DNA of 64,000 nt from DAOUET01 sp034430155. GTDB lineage: Bacteria; Chloroflexota; Anaerolineae; Anaerolineales; UBA4823. The notes beneath the pieces are model-generated. The model was not told the DNA's origin. It did no database searches and saw only the letters and a program-made list of their open reading frames with translations. Shown here one piece after another: positions 41,644 through 50,609 of this stretch (position 1 is the first letter of the stretch; each line of letters opens with the position of its first letter). The position numbers and the translations under genes are program-made. The stretch is from positions 62,001 to 126,000 of the forward strand of contig DAOUET010000057.1 in NCBI GenBank assembly GCA_034430155.1. Direction: 5' to 3'.

Positions 41644-42369
41644 ATGACCGAATTGCTCTACCAAATGGACAGCTATTTACAGTCCTTTGATGCAAAGATC
41701 ACGGGTGTGGACAAAGAGAATAATGGCATTATCCTTGACCGGACAACTTTCTACCCCGGTGGTGGCGGACAACCAGCTGATAACGGCACCCTCACAATCG
41801 GAGATGAAATTTATACGGTTAAAAGAGCTCGAAAATATGGGCCGGATGTCCTCCACATCATAGATGGCGATATACCCTTGCCAGAAGCCGGTACCGTCAT
41901 CCATGGGCAACTCGATTGGGATCATCGCTACAAACTGATGCGCACCCACACCGCCATGCATATCCTGTGTGGGGTGATCTTCCGCGATTATGGCGCCTCG
42001 GTAACCGGCGGTGATATGGAACCACTAAAAGGTCGCATGGATTTCGAATTCGAAAGTATGCATAAGGATTTAGTCCAGGATATCGAGCAAGCTATCAACC
42101 AGGAAGTCAGCAATGCTCGTGACTTGCGCGTTGAAATCCTTCCGAGAGAGAAAGCCTTTCAGATCCCCGATCTAATTCGTACCAAAATCAATTTACTCCC
42201 AGAAGGCATTCAACAAGTCAGAGTGGTTGAGATCGATGGTTTAGACCTCCAGGCAGATGGCGGTACCCACGTAAAGAATACCGCTGAGGTAGGCCAGATA
42301 CATATTATCGATTATAAGAGCAAGGGCAAAATCAATAAACGCATCTATGTGGAGCTTGACGATTCCTGA
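41644..42369 (+). CDS. AlaX-type alanyl-tRNA editing protein
   Basis: AlaX proteins are free-standing copies of the editing domain of alanyl-tRNA synthetase and deacylate mischarged Ser- or Gly-tRNA(Ala). The 241 residues have the beta-barrel start TTFYPGGGGQPADNGTL. The zinc-type HxxxH is in THTAMHILCGVIF, and the second metal motif is in LQADGGTHVKNTAEVG. In many family members the latter reads CGGTH, so here Asp stands in place of Cys. The absence of the synthetase catalytic domain is clear. A distant AGGAGG stands 14 bases before the ATG. It opens a plus-strand run of six genes. Confidence 0.87.
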   Translation: MTELLYQMDSYLQSFDAKITGVDKENNGIILDRTTFYPGGGGQPADNGTLTIGDEIYTVKRARKYGPDVLHIIDGDIPLPEAGTVIHGQLDWDHRYKLMRTHTAMHILCGVIFRDYGASVTGGDMEPLKGRMDFEFESMHKDLVQDIEQAINQEVSNARDLRVEILPREKAFQIPDLIRTKINLLPEGIQQVRVVEIDGLDLQADGGTHVKNTAEVGQIHIIDYKSKGKINKRIYVELDDS

Positions 42370-42424
42370 ATTTCAAAGCCCTTGTAGCGATCTACTTTAA
42401 AGGAATCAATCTCACCTGACTGGC

Positions 42425-43114
42425 ATGATATCTCCCCTGCATGCGCTGGTTTTGATACCGGCTTTCAATGAAGAGCTCTCCATACAAAATCTTATAAGAG
42501 CTATCCTTTCCTACTTTCCGGTGCTCGTTGTAGACGACGGCTCGACTGATCGAACTGCTGATTTAGCAAAGGATGCCGGCGCTAAAGTTATCAGCCAGCA
42601 TCCCAATCAGGGCAAAGGAGCTGCCTTGCGTACGGGATTCTGCCATGCTATCGCTGGCGATTACGAAGCCGTCCTGACTCTGGACGCAGATGGACAGCAC
42701 GATCCCATTGAGATTCCGAAATTTATCGATTGTTACGTAACTCGCCATCCTGATTTGATTATAGGCAGGCGCGATTTCACAAAAATGCCTGCCGTTCGCA
42801 GGCTAGCGAACACCATTGGACGCTTGAGTTTTTCTTGGGCTATGGGCCAACCGATTCATGACAACCAATCCGGCTACCGCCTGGTCGGTCGTAAGTTGTT
42901 GGGCGTCCTGGTTTCCAGCGAAGAAACAGGGTTTGAATTCGAGGTAGAAATGATCGTAACCTGTGTACGTTCAAATTTCTATCTCGAATGGATCCCTATT
43001 CGTACCATCTACGCAGATGAGCGCAGTCATATCGTGCCGTATCGCCATGTCGTTGGATTCTACCGGATGGTTTGGCAAGCTCGCAAGCAAATGCGCCGCT
43101 TAGAGCGGTTATGA
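42425..43114 (+). CDS. Family 2 glycosyltransferase (DPM/GtrB-like)
   Basis: This enzyme probably moves a sugar from a nucleotide donor to a polyprenyl phosphate or similar acceptor. The 229 residues form a GT-A fold with ALVLIPAFNEELSIQ, the metal-binding DDGSTDR, a second DxD-type motif LDADGQHDP and the characteristic NQSGYRLVG. The ending RSHIVPYRHVVGFYRMVWQARKQMRRLERL is hydrophilic and lacks the two C-terminal membrane helices of GtrB-type proteins. It is 56 bases after alaX. Confidence 0.87.
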   Translation: MISPLHALVLIPAFNEELSIQNLIRAILSYFPVLVVDDGSTDRTADLAKDAGAKVISQHPNQGKGAALRTGFCHAIAGDYEAVLTLDADGQHDPIEIPKFIDCYVTRHPDLIIGRRDFTKMPAVRRLANTIGRLSFSWAMGQPIHDNQSGYRLVGRKLLGVLVSSEETGFEFEVEMIVTCVRSNFYLEWIPIRTIYADERSHIVPYRHVVGFYRMVWQARKQMRRLERL

Positions 43115-43157
43115 CCACAAACATTCTCCTGACAATTGCTCCCAGGGAGGCTTTCAA

Positions 43158-44060
43158 ATGACAGGCCTTTATGGCGGTATTGAAGCAGGCGGGACAAAAT
43201 TCGTTTGCGCGATTGGGAATGGACCAGGTCAGATCCGCGCAAAAACTCAATTTCTCACGACCACGCCAGATGAAACCATCCGGCGCGCCATTGCTTTCTT
43301 CAAAAAAGAGGCTGAAAGTTATGGCCAGGTTGAGTCTCTTGGGATCGGCGCCTTCGGACCATTAGACCCACATCCCGGTTCAGATCATTACGGTTACATC
43401 ACTTCCACTCCCAAACCTGGCTGGGCTAATACTGATTTTGTTGGAAAGATAAAAAATGCCCTGTCGCTACCGGTTGGTTTCGATACAGACGTAAATGCAG
43501 CTGCTTTAAGTGAAGCCCGCTGGGGTGCAGCTCAAGGGTTGGATAATTTCATTTATTTGACTATCGGCACTGGCATTGGTGGTGGGGGTCTTTTCAATGG
43601 TAAGCTTGCTCATGGTCTGATACACCCTGAAATGGGTCATATTCACCTGCCGCATGATCGCGGATCTGACCCTTTCCCAGGGACCTGCCCTTATCATGGG
43701 GACTGTTTCGAGGGACTTGCCTCTGGTCCCGCCTTGATGGCACGTTATGGGCAACCTGCTGAGCAACTGCCACTTGACCACCCTGCCTGGAATCTGGAAG
43801 CCCACTACTTGGCCCTAGCTCTAACAATATACATTTGTACCCTGTCTCCTCAAAGAATCATTCTGGGAGGTGGCGTAATGCAACAAAGCCAGCTTTTTCC
43901 GATGGTACGTTTTAAAGTTCAAGCGATACTCAACGAGTACATCCAGGCAGAGGAAATCATAAGAGGTATCGACACCTATATCGTCCCACCAGGCTTGGGT
44001 TCCCAGTCTGGCGTTTTAGGTGCAATCGCTCTCGCCATGCAAGCTGCACAAGGATCTTGA
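43158..44060 (+). CDS. ROK-family sugar kinase (fructokinase-like)
   Basis: ROK kinases phosphorylate hexoses with ATP. The 300 residues start with the phosphate loop YGGIEAGGTKFVCAIG, contain the catalytic aspartate in FDTDVNAAALSEARWGAAQ and the second phosphate loop TIGTGIGGGGLF. The zinc-binding segment is EMGHIHLPHD...GTCPYHGDCFEGLASGPAL. This pattern matches the fructokinase/mannokinase subgroup (B. subtilis YdhR-like), so fructose is the likely substrate, although glucose or mannose cannot be excluded. GGGAGG precedes the ATG. Its position after a GT2 gene may be unrelated. Confidence 0.88.
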   Translation: MTGLYGGIEAGGTKFVCAIGNGPGQIRAKTQFLTTTPDETIRRAIAFFKKEAESYGQVESLGIGAFGPLDPHPGSDHYGYITSTPKPGWANTDFVGKIKNALSLPVGFDTDVNAAALSEARWGAAQGLDNFIYLTIGTGIGGGGLFNGKLAHGLIHPEMGHIHLPHDRGSDPFPGTCPYHGDCFEGLASGPALMARYGQPAEQLPLDHPAWNLEAHYLALALTIYICTLSPQRIILGGGVMQQSQLFPMVRFKVQAILNEYIQAEEIIRGIDTYIVPPGLGSQSGVLGAIALAMQAAQGS

Positions 44061-44072
44061 TAGCCAAATCTC

Positions 44073-45263
44073 ATGTCCTCACTCGAAGATTTATTTTTAT
44101 TAGACCCTAATTTTATCTTCCTCAACCACGGCTCCTTTGGTGCAACGCCCCGCCCAGTCTTCGAAATATATCAGGCGTGGCAAGGAAGGTTCGAACGTCA
44201 ACCTGTCCATTTCATCACTAGCGAGCTGATGGAACATCTCAAGCAAGCACGCTCTACCCTGGCGAATTATATTCATGCTAACCCGGATGATCTTGCCTAT
44301 CTTACAAATGCTACCCTGGCGGTAAACTTAGTCGCTCGCTCTTTGAAACTCACACCGGATGATGAAATTCTGACCTCTGACCACGAGTATGGAGCCTGTG
44401 ACAACATTTGGGAATTTATATCCCAAAATACGGGGGCTAAATATATTCGCCAGCCCATTCCCCTGCCATTTTCTTCTCCAGAGGAAGTCCTCGAACGCCT
44501 TTGGCTTGGGGTTACCCCTCAGACGAGGATCATCTTTATAAGCCATATCACATCCTCCACTGCCCAACAATTTCCTGTTGAAGAAATTTGCAAAAAAGCC
44601 CGGCAGAATGGCATATTAACCTTCATCGATGGAGCCCATGCTCCAGGGCAGATAACCGTCAATCTCGAGCACATTTCAGCAGATTTTTACACTGGTAATT
44701 GCCATAAGTGGATGATGTCTCCAAAAGGAGCTGCCTTTCTTTATGTCAAACCTGAATTGCAATCTAGAATAGATCCCTTAATCGTGAGCTGGGGTTGGGG
44801 GAAAAATTCACCGTTCGAATCTGGCTCTCCATTTCTGGATAAATTGCAATGGAGTGGAACAAAAGATCATTCCGCCTTCCTCTCAGTACCAGCTGCCATC
44901 CAGTTCCAGCAGGAATACGACTGGGAATCTGTTCGTCAGGGCTGCCACCAGCTTCTCCATCAAGCCTTAACCCGGGTCAGTGAACTGACTGGGATTAAAT
45001 CGCCCTATACGAATGAATCTGGTTCTTATCACCAGATGGGGGTCGCTCCGCTTCCATTCATCCCCGACTTGCATTATTTTAAAACCCGTCTCTATGATGA
45101 ACACCAGATCGAGATCCCTTGCATCTCTTGGAAAGAGCATCAATTCTTGCGCATTTCAGTCCAGGGCTATAATACCCAGGAGCATATTGACAGGTTAGTC
45201 GCGGCTCTCAATGAGTTGCTACCCCAAGTTATCCCTCCCGCTGGAGAAAAGGATGGTAAATAA
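44073..45263 (+). CDS. Class V aminotransferase (isopenicillin N epimerase-like)
   Basis: This is a PLP enzyme of the aminotransferase V/NifS superfamily. The 396 residues begin with FLNHGSFGATPRPVFE, the usual start of the isopenicillin N epimerase-like group. They contain YLTNATLAVNLVARSL, the aspartate in FIDGAHAPGQITV, and the PLP lysine in TGNCHKWMMSPKGAAFLYV. The true reaction in this group varies (epimerase, C-S lyase or aminotransferase) and is not predictable here. It starts 13 bases after the ROK gene and overlaps the FAD gene by 11 bases, so they are translationally coupled. Confidence 0.87.
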   Translation: MSSLEDLFLLDPNFIFLNHGSFGATPRPVFEIYQAWQGRFERQPVHFITSELMEHLKQARSTLANYIHANPDDLAYLTNATLAVNLVARSLKLTPDDEILTSDHEYGACDNIWEFISQNTGAKYIRQPIPLPFSSPEEVLERLWLGVTPQTRIIFISHITSSTAQQFPVEEICKKARQNGILTFIDGAHAPGQITVNLEHISADFYTGNCHKWMMSPKGAAFLYVKPELQSRIDPLIVSWGWGKNSPFESGSPFLDKLQWSGTKDHSAFLSVPAAIQFQQEYDWESVRQGCHQLLHQALTRVSELTGIKSPYTNESGSYHQMGVAPLPFIPDLHYFKTRLYDEHQIEIPCISWKEHQFLRISVQGYNTQEHIDRLVAALNELLPQVIPPAGEKDGK

Positions 45264-46632
45264 AACTGCTGATGTCGTCATCTGTGGTGCGGGCATCGCT
45301 GGCGTCTCAGTAGCATACCATCTGACTGTCAACCAGGGATTGAGAAACGTGATACTGGTAGATGAGCGTCAGCCGCTTTCGCTCACCAGCGATAAATCCA
45401 CGGAATGCTATCGGAACTGGTGGCCAGGTCCTGATGGTGCCATGGTGAGTCTTATGAATCGAAGCATCGACCTCATGGAGCAAATGGCATACCATAGCGG
45501 TAATATTTTCCATCTGAATCGCCGCGGCTATTTGTACATGACCGCTGATCCCGATAGAATCACTATTTTCAGGCAAAATGCTGAGGTAGCCAGCAAATTG
45601 GGTGCCGGACCGTTACGCCTATATCACGGAAACAATACAGACCCGGTTTACACACCAGCGACGACCACCGGCTTCGATGACCAGCCGAGCGGAGCTGACT
45701 TGATTTTGGATCAAAATCGGATCCATTCCTTGTTCCCCTTCCTGGACGATCGCATCCTGGCGGTTCTGCATGTCCGTCGCGCCGGTTGGCTGAGCGCCCA
45801 ACAATTAGGCATGTATATGTTATCAGCTGCCCGGAATCACGGAGTTGAATTGATTAATACCAGGGTGGAAAAGGTCGATATCTCCAAAGAGCGAGTGCGA
45901 TCTGTAGGATTTTCTGATAAATCCATGACCAGTATTTCAACGAATAGCTTTATTAATGCAGCAGGGCCATTTATAAAATCCGTAGGGAACTTGGTAGGCG
46001 CAGATCTTCATGTCTATGCTGAATTACATGCAAAAGTGGCTTGTAGAGATCCGCGCCATGTCCTGCCGCGTAACGCTCCCCTATTGATTTGGTCCGATCC
46101 TCAAAGATTGGAGTTTTTTGAAGAAGAGCGTGCATTTTTGGAGTCAGACCATCAGAATAGCTGGTTGTTAGACGAATTTCCACCCGGTTTGCATACTCGA
46201 CCTGAAGGCGGCTTGGATAGCGAGATGATCCTGATCTTGTGGGCTTACCATACCCCCTTCGTGGAACCCCTCTGGCCTCTATCCATCGATCCCCAATATC
46301 CCGAAATCGTCTATCGAGGCTTATTCAGGATGCTGCCAGAAATGAAAAGTTATATGGGAAAATTTCCGCGCCCCATCGTTGACGGGGGATATTACATAAA
46401 AACAATCGAGAATCGCCCCCTCATAGGCCCAATGGAGGTTGAGGGCGCTTACCTCATTGGAGCTCTTTCAGGTTACGGCGTGATGGCTGCCTGTGGAGCC
46501 GGTGAACTCCTTGCTGCCCATATTGTTGGTAGTCAACTGCCGGACTTTGCCGCGGCATTTTCTCTTGATAGATACCAGGATCCAGGATACAGCCGCAGAT
46601 TCGATTCATGGAGAGACATAACCCAATTGTAG
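45253..46632 (+). CDS. FAD-dependent amine/amino acid oxidoreductase
   Basis: This is a DAO-type flavoenzyme of 459 residues with the Rossmann start ADVVICGAGIAGVSVAYHL. The segment TDKSTECYRNWWPG and the C-terminal FAD-binding segment IKTIENRPLIGPMEVEGAYLIGALSGYGVMAACGAGELLAAHIVG are typical of sarcosine/dimethylglycine-oxidase and glycine-oxidase relatives. I use the ATG at 45253 with GGAGAAAAGG before it. The ORF is open to 45211, but the Rossmann motif needs this start. It overlaps the aminotransferase and probably acts in the same amino acid or amine pathway. Confidence 0.87.
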   Translation: MVNKTADVVICGAGIAGVSVAYHLTVNQGLRNVILVDERQPLSLTSDKSTECYRNWWPGPDGAMVSLMNRSIDLMEQMAYHSGNIFHLNRRGYLYMTADPDRITIFRQNAEVASKLGAGPLRLYHGNNTDPVYTPATTTGFDDQPSGADLILDQNRIHSLFPFLDDRILAVLHVRRAGWLSAQQLGMYMLSAARNHGVELINTRVEKVDISKERVRSVGFSDKSMTSISTNSFINAAGPFIKSVGNLVGADLHVYAELHAKVACRDPRHVLPRNAPLLIWSDPQRLEFFEEERAFLESDHQNSWLLDEFPPGLHTRPEGGLDSEMILILWAYHTPFVEPLWPLSIDPQYPEIVYRGLFRMLPEMKSYMGKFPRPIVDGGYYIKTIENRPLIGPMEVEGAYLIGALSGYGVMAACGAGELLAAHIVGSQLPDFAAAFSLDRYQDPGYSRRFDSWRDITQL

Positions 46633-46653
46633 ATAGTAATCGATGAGCCTTAG

Positions 46654-48288
46654 ATGCGCACAGACGAATTTCTAAATGGAGCTAATGGGATGCAATACCA
46701 ATCTTATGCATTCGGAAAAAACCACTGGCAGCTCGAGCCGGATTTGCCACATATATTGAAGCAATATTGGGGGGATTACACCGCAAACGAAAATAAATTG
46801 CTTGAATTCGGGCTTATTGCAGGTGGAGCAGCTTACGAGATAGCCCATTACGTTGATCGTTTTGCTCACCCTGTATTGGTGATGCACGATATGGATGGAA
46901 ATAGAGTGGACCGGATTTGGCTCAGTTCCGCCCACTCAGCTATCCTTAAACAAATGGCTTTTATCAATCGTCCTCCTTACGAAGGCGGTTCCTGGCATCA
47001 TCATTTTGCCTTTGGTTTTTTGCTGGCAGATCCAGGGTTATATTGCACCCTTATCGTCACAAACCAGACCGCCTATGCGATTTATAAATATTGCCCTGAT
47101 CTCAAGTCCTGGTTAGAGCCTTTGCTTTCAGGTGAAGCCTGGGGTGCTACCTGGATGACAGAAACTCAAGGAGGCAGCGATCTGGGTGCCAATCTCACCA
47201 TTGCCCACCGTGAAAACGGTTCCTGGAGGCTCCTAGGAAATCATAAATATTTCGCTAGCAACGCTGGTCTCGCTGATATAGCTCTGGTAACAGCTCGACC
47301 TGAGGGTACAGAATCTGGGCCAAAGGGTATTGCCCTTTTTCTCGTTCCGCGGGTTGATCAAGGTAATCACCTCAATTTCTTCGTCCGCCGTTTAAAAGAC
47401 AAAAGCGCGACTCGCGCGGTGCCAACTGGGGAAGTAGAATTTCACGATAGCCAGGCTTATCTGGTTGGCCAAGCTGGTTTAGGCATCTACTATACCCTCG
47501 AGAACCTAACTGTATCGCGCCTTGCCAATGCAGTTGGAGCCATGGGATTGACCCGCAAAGCTCACCTTGAATCCCTTTTCAGGGTCCGCTCACGCACTGC
47601 CTTTAGTAAATTATTGGTTGACCACCCCTTGATACAATGGGATCTCACCGATCTGGCAGTTAGAACTGCTGGAGGGCTTTGTCTGGTATTTCATGCCGTT
47701 CAGAAATTCGATGAATCCTGGAAGGAAGAGCCGCCTTATACAATTGGCTATCATTATGCACGCTTTCTCTCCCACCTAGCAAAAAACCGCACCGCCAAAC
47801 ACGCCGCTGAATCCACTCGCTTAGCCATGGAACTTTTTGGAGGTCTCGGCTTCTTGGATGAATACCCGATTTCCCGCCTCCACCGTGAAGCCCTGGTCAC
47901 AGCCATTTGGGAGGGAACCAGTAACATACAAGCCCTGGATATGTTAGAAGCCATGCATAAGAAGGGAGCACATGAACCCTTCCTGGATGAATTTATACCT
48001 CTGCTCCTGAGAATGAATATACCCGAGGCTCGATTGGCGCGCCAGACCATCGAGAATTCGCTTTCCGAAATTGCCAGATCCAATTCCGACCAGGCCCAAT
48101 GGTTCAGCAAAGCCATTCTTACCAGTCTCGCCGACGCTGCTCAGGTAGCCTTGCTCTATTTATTGGCAGAGAGTGCAGGTGAACGTTATGCCAAGCTGGC
48201 ATCCCTCTTCGCCCATCGCTTTCTGGCCAGGGAACCCTATCCCTCCTGGGCGCTCACAGATCAAGAAGTCTGGATGCCTTTGAATTAA
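46654..48288 (+). CDS. AidB-like acyl-CoA dehydrogenase
   Basis: The 544-residue flavoprotein belongs to the AidB branch of the acyl-CoA dehydrogenases. It has WGATWMTETQGGSDLGANLT, LFLVPRVDQGNHLNFFVRRLKDKSATRAVPTGEVEFHDS and the C-terminal ELFGGLGFLDEYPISRLHREALVTAIWEGTSNIQALDML. AidB-like proteins have a longer N-terminus and an extra C-terminal helical domain than ordinary dehydrogenases. E. coli AidB binds DNA and is induced by alkylation; other members (such as DmdC) are metabolic. It is the last gene of the 41644-48288 run. A metabolic role with the FAD and PLP enzymes is an inference. Confidence 0.85.
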   Translation: MRTDEFLNGANGMQYQSYAFGKNHWQLEPDLPHILKQYWGDYTANENKLLEFGLIAGGAAYEIAHYVDRFAHPVLVMHDMDGNRVDRIWLSSAHSAILKQMAFINRPPYEGGSWHHHFAFGFLLADPGLYCTLIVTNQTAYAIYKYCPDLKSWLEPLLSGEAWGATWMTETQGGSDLGANLTIAHRENGSWRLLGNHKYFASNAGLADIALVTARPEGTESGPKGIALFLVPRVDQGNHLNFFVRRLKDKSATRAVPTGEVEFHDSQAYLVGQAGLGIYYTLENLTVSRLANAVGAMGLTRKAHLESLFRVRSRTAFSKLLVDHPLIQWDLTDLAVRTAGGLCLVFHAVQKFDESWKEEPPYTIGYHYARFLSHLAKNRTAKHAAESTRLAMELFGGLGFLDEYPISRLHREALVTAIWEGTSNIQALDMLEAMHKKGAHEPFLDEFIPLLLRMNIPEARLARQTIENSLSEIARSNSDQAQWFSKAILTSLADAAQVALLYLLAESAGERYAKLASLFAHRFLAREPYPSWALTDQEVWMPLN

Positions 48289-48306
48289 GGGCGTATATCT
48301 GAATAA

Positions 48307-48852
48307 TCAATTCTGAGGGGGTGAATCGCAAGCAGGGGAACCGGGTGCTTGTGTCGCAATTTCAGCATTGCTGTTCTCTTTACCGACATGCAGGGTCACG
48401 CACGCAATATCCCCCCAGTCCTCTCCCTTCCCAAGACACCGCTGGGCTTTGGCTTTAATTACCCAATCCCCCTCTTTATTAAACCTCAATCGCGCCCCTA
48501 TGAATACGGGAACTTTTGCCTGAAGATCGCCCTGCCAAGATGGGTTGCCTTCGAGCAACTCAGCACCTTCTGGCAAATAAATACTCGCTATCGTTCCCGG
48601 TGAGTCAACTTTCGAGAAGATCATCATGGTTAAATCAACGCTTTCATTCAACTTTGGCACACGTGAGAGGGCTAGGCGTACTTCAATGGGTGAAGTGCCA
48701 TCAGCAGGATCAGTATCAACAGGGACCCATTGATCAAGTTGGGGTGTATCGGTGACCATGCTTCTATTTTCTCTACTACTACAACCGTTTGAAATCAGTA
48801 TTAAGGCCATCAACCAAATGATTTTCTTAACTATATGCAGTTTACAGGTCAT
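48307..48852 (-). CDS. Predicted lipoprotein, function unknown
   Basis: The 181-residue protein has a lipoprotein signal (KIIWLMALILISNGCSS, lipobox ISNGC), then a linker and a beta-rich domain. This contains VRLALSRVPKLNESVDLTMMIF, GAELLEGNPSWQGDLQAKVPVF and GDWVIKAKAQRCLGKGEDWGDIACVTLHVG. The sandwich pattern suggests a CARDB or BsuPI-like domain but I cannot name it. The tail is Pro/Ser-rich with two Cys. GGAGGTGA stands before the ATG. It ends 18 bases past the convergent AidB-like gene. Confidence 0.75.
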   Translation of the reverse strand: MTCKLHIVKKIIWLMALILISNGCSSRENRSMVTDTPQLDQWVPVDTDPADGTSPIEVRLALSRVPKLNESVDLTMMIFSKVDSPGTIASIYLPEGAELLEGNPSWQGDLQAKVPVFIGARLRFNKEGDWVIKAKAQRCLGKGEDWGDIACVTLHVGKENSNAEIATQAPGSPACDSPPQN

Positions 48853-48920
48853 TTGGATTCACCTCCAGATTACCAGTGTTTGATCCCTGTGTATTAGATG
48901 GTTGAAATCCGAGAAAATAA

Positions 48921-48944
48921 AAACCGGCTTGGTAAGGCCGGTTT
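48921..48944 (-). terminator. Intrinsic terminator on the minus strand
   Basis: Read on the minus strand, AAACCGGC and GCCGGTTT form a perfect 8-bp stem around an 8-base loop, followed by TTATTTTC. It closes any transcript coming from the MoxR/DUF58 cluster 2 or from the vanished gene at 48987. Confidence 0.78.
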
Positions 48945-48986
48945 CGCTATTAGCTCCACGATAATCTACCTACGAAAAATGTAGGA

Positions 48987-49064
48987 TTAGCGACCAGTTT
49001 TGATCATCGCTTCATTGCTGCCCAGGAATACAATCTCAATATTTTCCGGAATATTGCTGGTTTT
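48987..49064 (-). pseudogene. C-terminal remnant of an unidentified gene before a terminator
   Basis: The minus-strand frame from 49064 to the TAA at 48987 encodes 25 residues including TSNIPENIEIVFLGSNEAMI. It looks like the last strand and helix of a globular protein. An in-frame TAA just upstream prevents a longer reading. It is directly followed by a good terminator, as a real gene end would be. It may be the 3' end of a deleted gene. Confidence 0.35.
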
Positions 49065-49347
49065 TTATAGTTGCCTTTACTCAACCTCAATCAGTGGGCT
49101 TGTAGCAAATTTCACCTACTATACAAGAAAACGAAGTAATCGCCGGTTTGTTACAATTATCTACAGAATAAAAAATCGAAAATTCGATAAAAAATCAAGG
49201 CATACCAAGGTTTTTCATTGATGTGCCGTTGATCATAAGCTACTCATCCGACCAAGGATAAGATGGATTAGGTTGTAACGCTTGTGCTCAAAAAATCGAT
49301 ATGCTTTTCCTCTTCTTAGTGATTCGAGATTAGGCCCAAAATCATAT

Positions 49348-50607
49348 TTATTGGTATCGTCCCGATAAAGCTACTTCTAGCTTCATGTCTCGTTTCACTT
49401 GTCGAACAGGTATTCGTAACATTTTCAGCATCTCAACCAACTCATTCGTACCTGCAGCGCCATTGAAGGAAGCCGCATCGATCAATACCGCAATTGGGCG
49501 TAGCCCGCGTCGCAATAAATAATCAGCTGCTAAAGCTACCTCCTGGTGAACGGACGGGGTAATTATCACCACAGCACTACCCCGAGCAAGATGTTGTGCC
49601 TGGATTTCCACCAACCCATGAAGTGGCAGATTTCCTTCTGCCCTTAGCATTGCTAATGCTTCTAGGATTTTGCCTAGCTGGCGCCCTCCTCGCTCTGGAG
49701 GCAGCAAGCTTAACAATTGCCCAGCACTGACAAAACCTAATGCACGTCCTTGTTGTAAATAATAACGCGCCAGGGAAGCTGCGATACTGACCCCATATTC
49801 CTCGGTTGAAGGGGGTAAATCGACTCGAGAGTCTCGCTTCCACAAGGATTCAGCTAGTAGTGCAGATCTATCATAAGGCAATCCCGCCTGATTATCTTGA
49901 GTCGAATCTAAGAACAACCATACATCCCCTTGAGGATCCAGTTCAAATTCCTTAGATATCAATCGCCCCCTCCTGGCTGTGCTCACCCAATGTATCCGGT
50001 TTAAAGGATCACCAGGCGCATAGTCGCGTACACCCGCCGCATTGGCAGTCACTTGTGGAGTACGCCGGCGGAGCGATTCCCCTCCCGGCATCAAACCAGG
50101 TGGACTGATAAAAGAACTGATATCAACCATCATCGGATAAACCAGCAGTGAATTGCTTGCTGGGATCAACTCGCTAACAGGGAAAAGCCCAAATGGATCT
50201 CCAGACTCCAACACCGTTGGCCCTAAAGAAAACACGCCACGTTCTACCAATCGCGTACGTGCCAAGTATGTGCGCCCCCGCTTTCCCTCGATCAATGCGA
50301 AGACCCGCGACCCTTGAGATCCAGGTAAGGGAGATTCATCTCTTACTGCTATCCACATTCGTGGTAAACGATTAGGGTTATCGATTTCAAATCGTTCCTC
50401 GAAGATCTGACCTACTTGGGCGCGCAGAGTGCGTGCTCGTCTGCGAAACCTGAGACCTCGTAAGGCCAGCTTTGCCCAAAACCAACTTGATACCATTAAC
50501 AATGCCGATAAATAACTTAAGCGGTAATATAGCTGCGATCCCGAAACAATCCCAGCAAACACGCTGAGTACCAGTAGAATCAATACAATTCGCTGACCGG
50601 TCGTCAT
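49348..50607 (-). CDS. DUF58 protein (vWA-like), cluster 2
   Basis: The 419-residue paralogue of the 37477-38658 product has N-terminal membrane helices (IVLILLVLSVFAGIVSGSQL and LSALLMVSSWFWAKLAL). The DUF58 signature is RDYAPGDPLNRIHWVSTARRGRLISKEFELDPQGDVW. The vWA-like domain has DVWLFLDSTQDNQAG and AVVIITPSVHQEVALAADYLLRRGLRPIAVLID. It begins two bases after the moxR stop. This cluster has no DUF4129 gene, so it is the smaller of the two. Confidence 0.87.
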   Translation of the reverse strand: MTTGQRIVLILLVLSVFAGIVSGSQLYYRLSYLSALLMVSSWFWAKLALRGLRFRRRARTLRAQVGQIFEERFEIDNPNRLPRMWIAVRDESPLPGSQGSRVFALIEGKRGRTYLARTRLVERGVFSLGPTVLESGDPFGLFPVSELIPASNSLLVYPMMVDISSFISPPGLMPGGESLRRRTPQVTANAAGVRDYAPGDPLNRIHWVSTARRGRLISKEFELDPQGDVWLFLDSTQDNQAGLPYDRSALLAESLWKRDSRVDLPPSTEEYGVSIAASLARYYLQQGRALGFVSAGQLLSLLPPERGGRQLGKILEALAMLRAEGNLPLHGLVEIQAQHLARGSAVVIITPSVHQEVALAADYLLRRGLRPIAVLIDAASFNGAAGTNELVEMLKMLRIPVRQVKRDMKLEVALSGRYQ

Positions 50608-50609
50608 AC

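Larger units (their letters stand above)
48853..49347. other. 495-bp gene-free stretch with a gene remnant and terminator
   Basis: The stretch lies between the 181-residue lipoprotein gene and DUF58 of cluster 2. It holds a terminator (48921-48944) and a short protein-like remnant that ends just before it (48987-49064), both on the minus strand. The remaining sequence is AT-rich and I see no gene, tRNA or known RNA motif in it. The terminator is 400 bases past the DUF58 stop, so the remnant may once have been a gene ending there. Confidence 0.6.
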
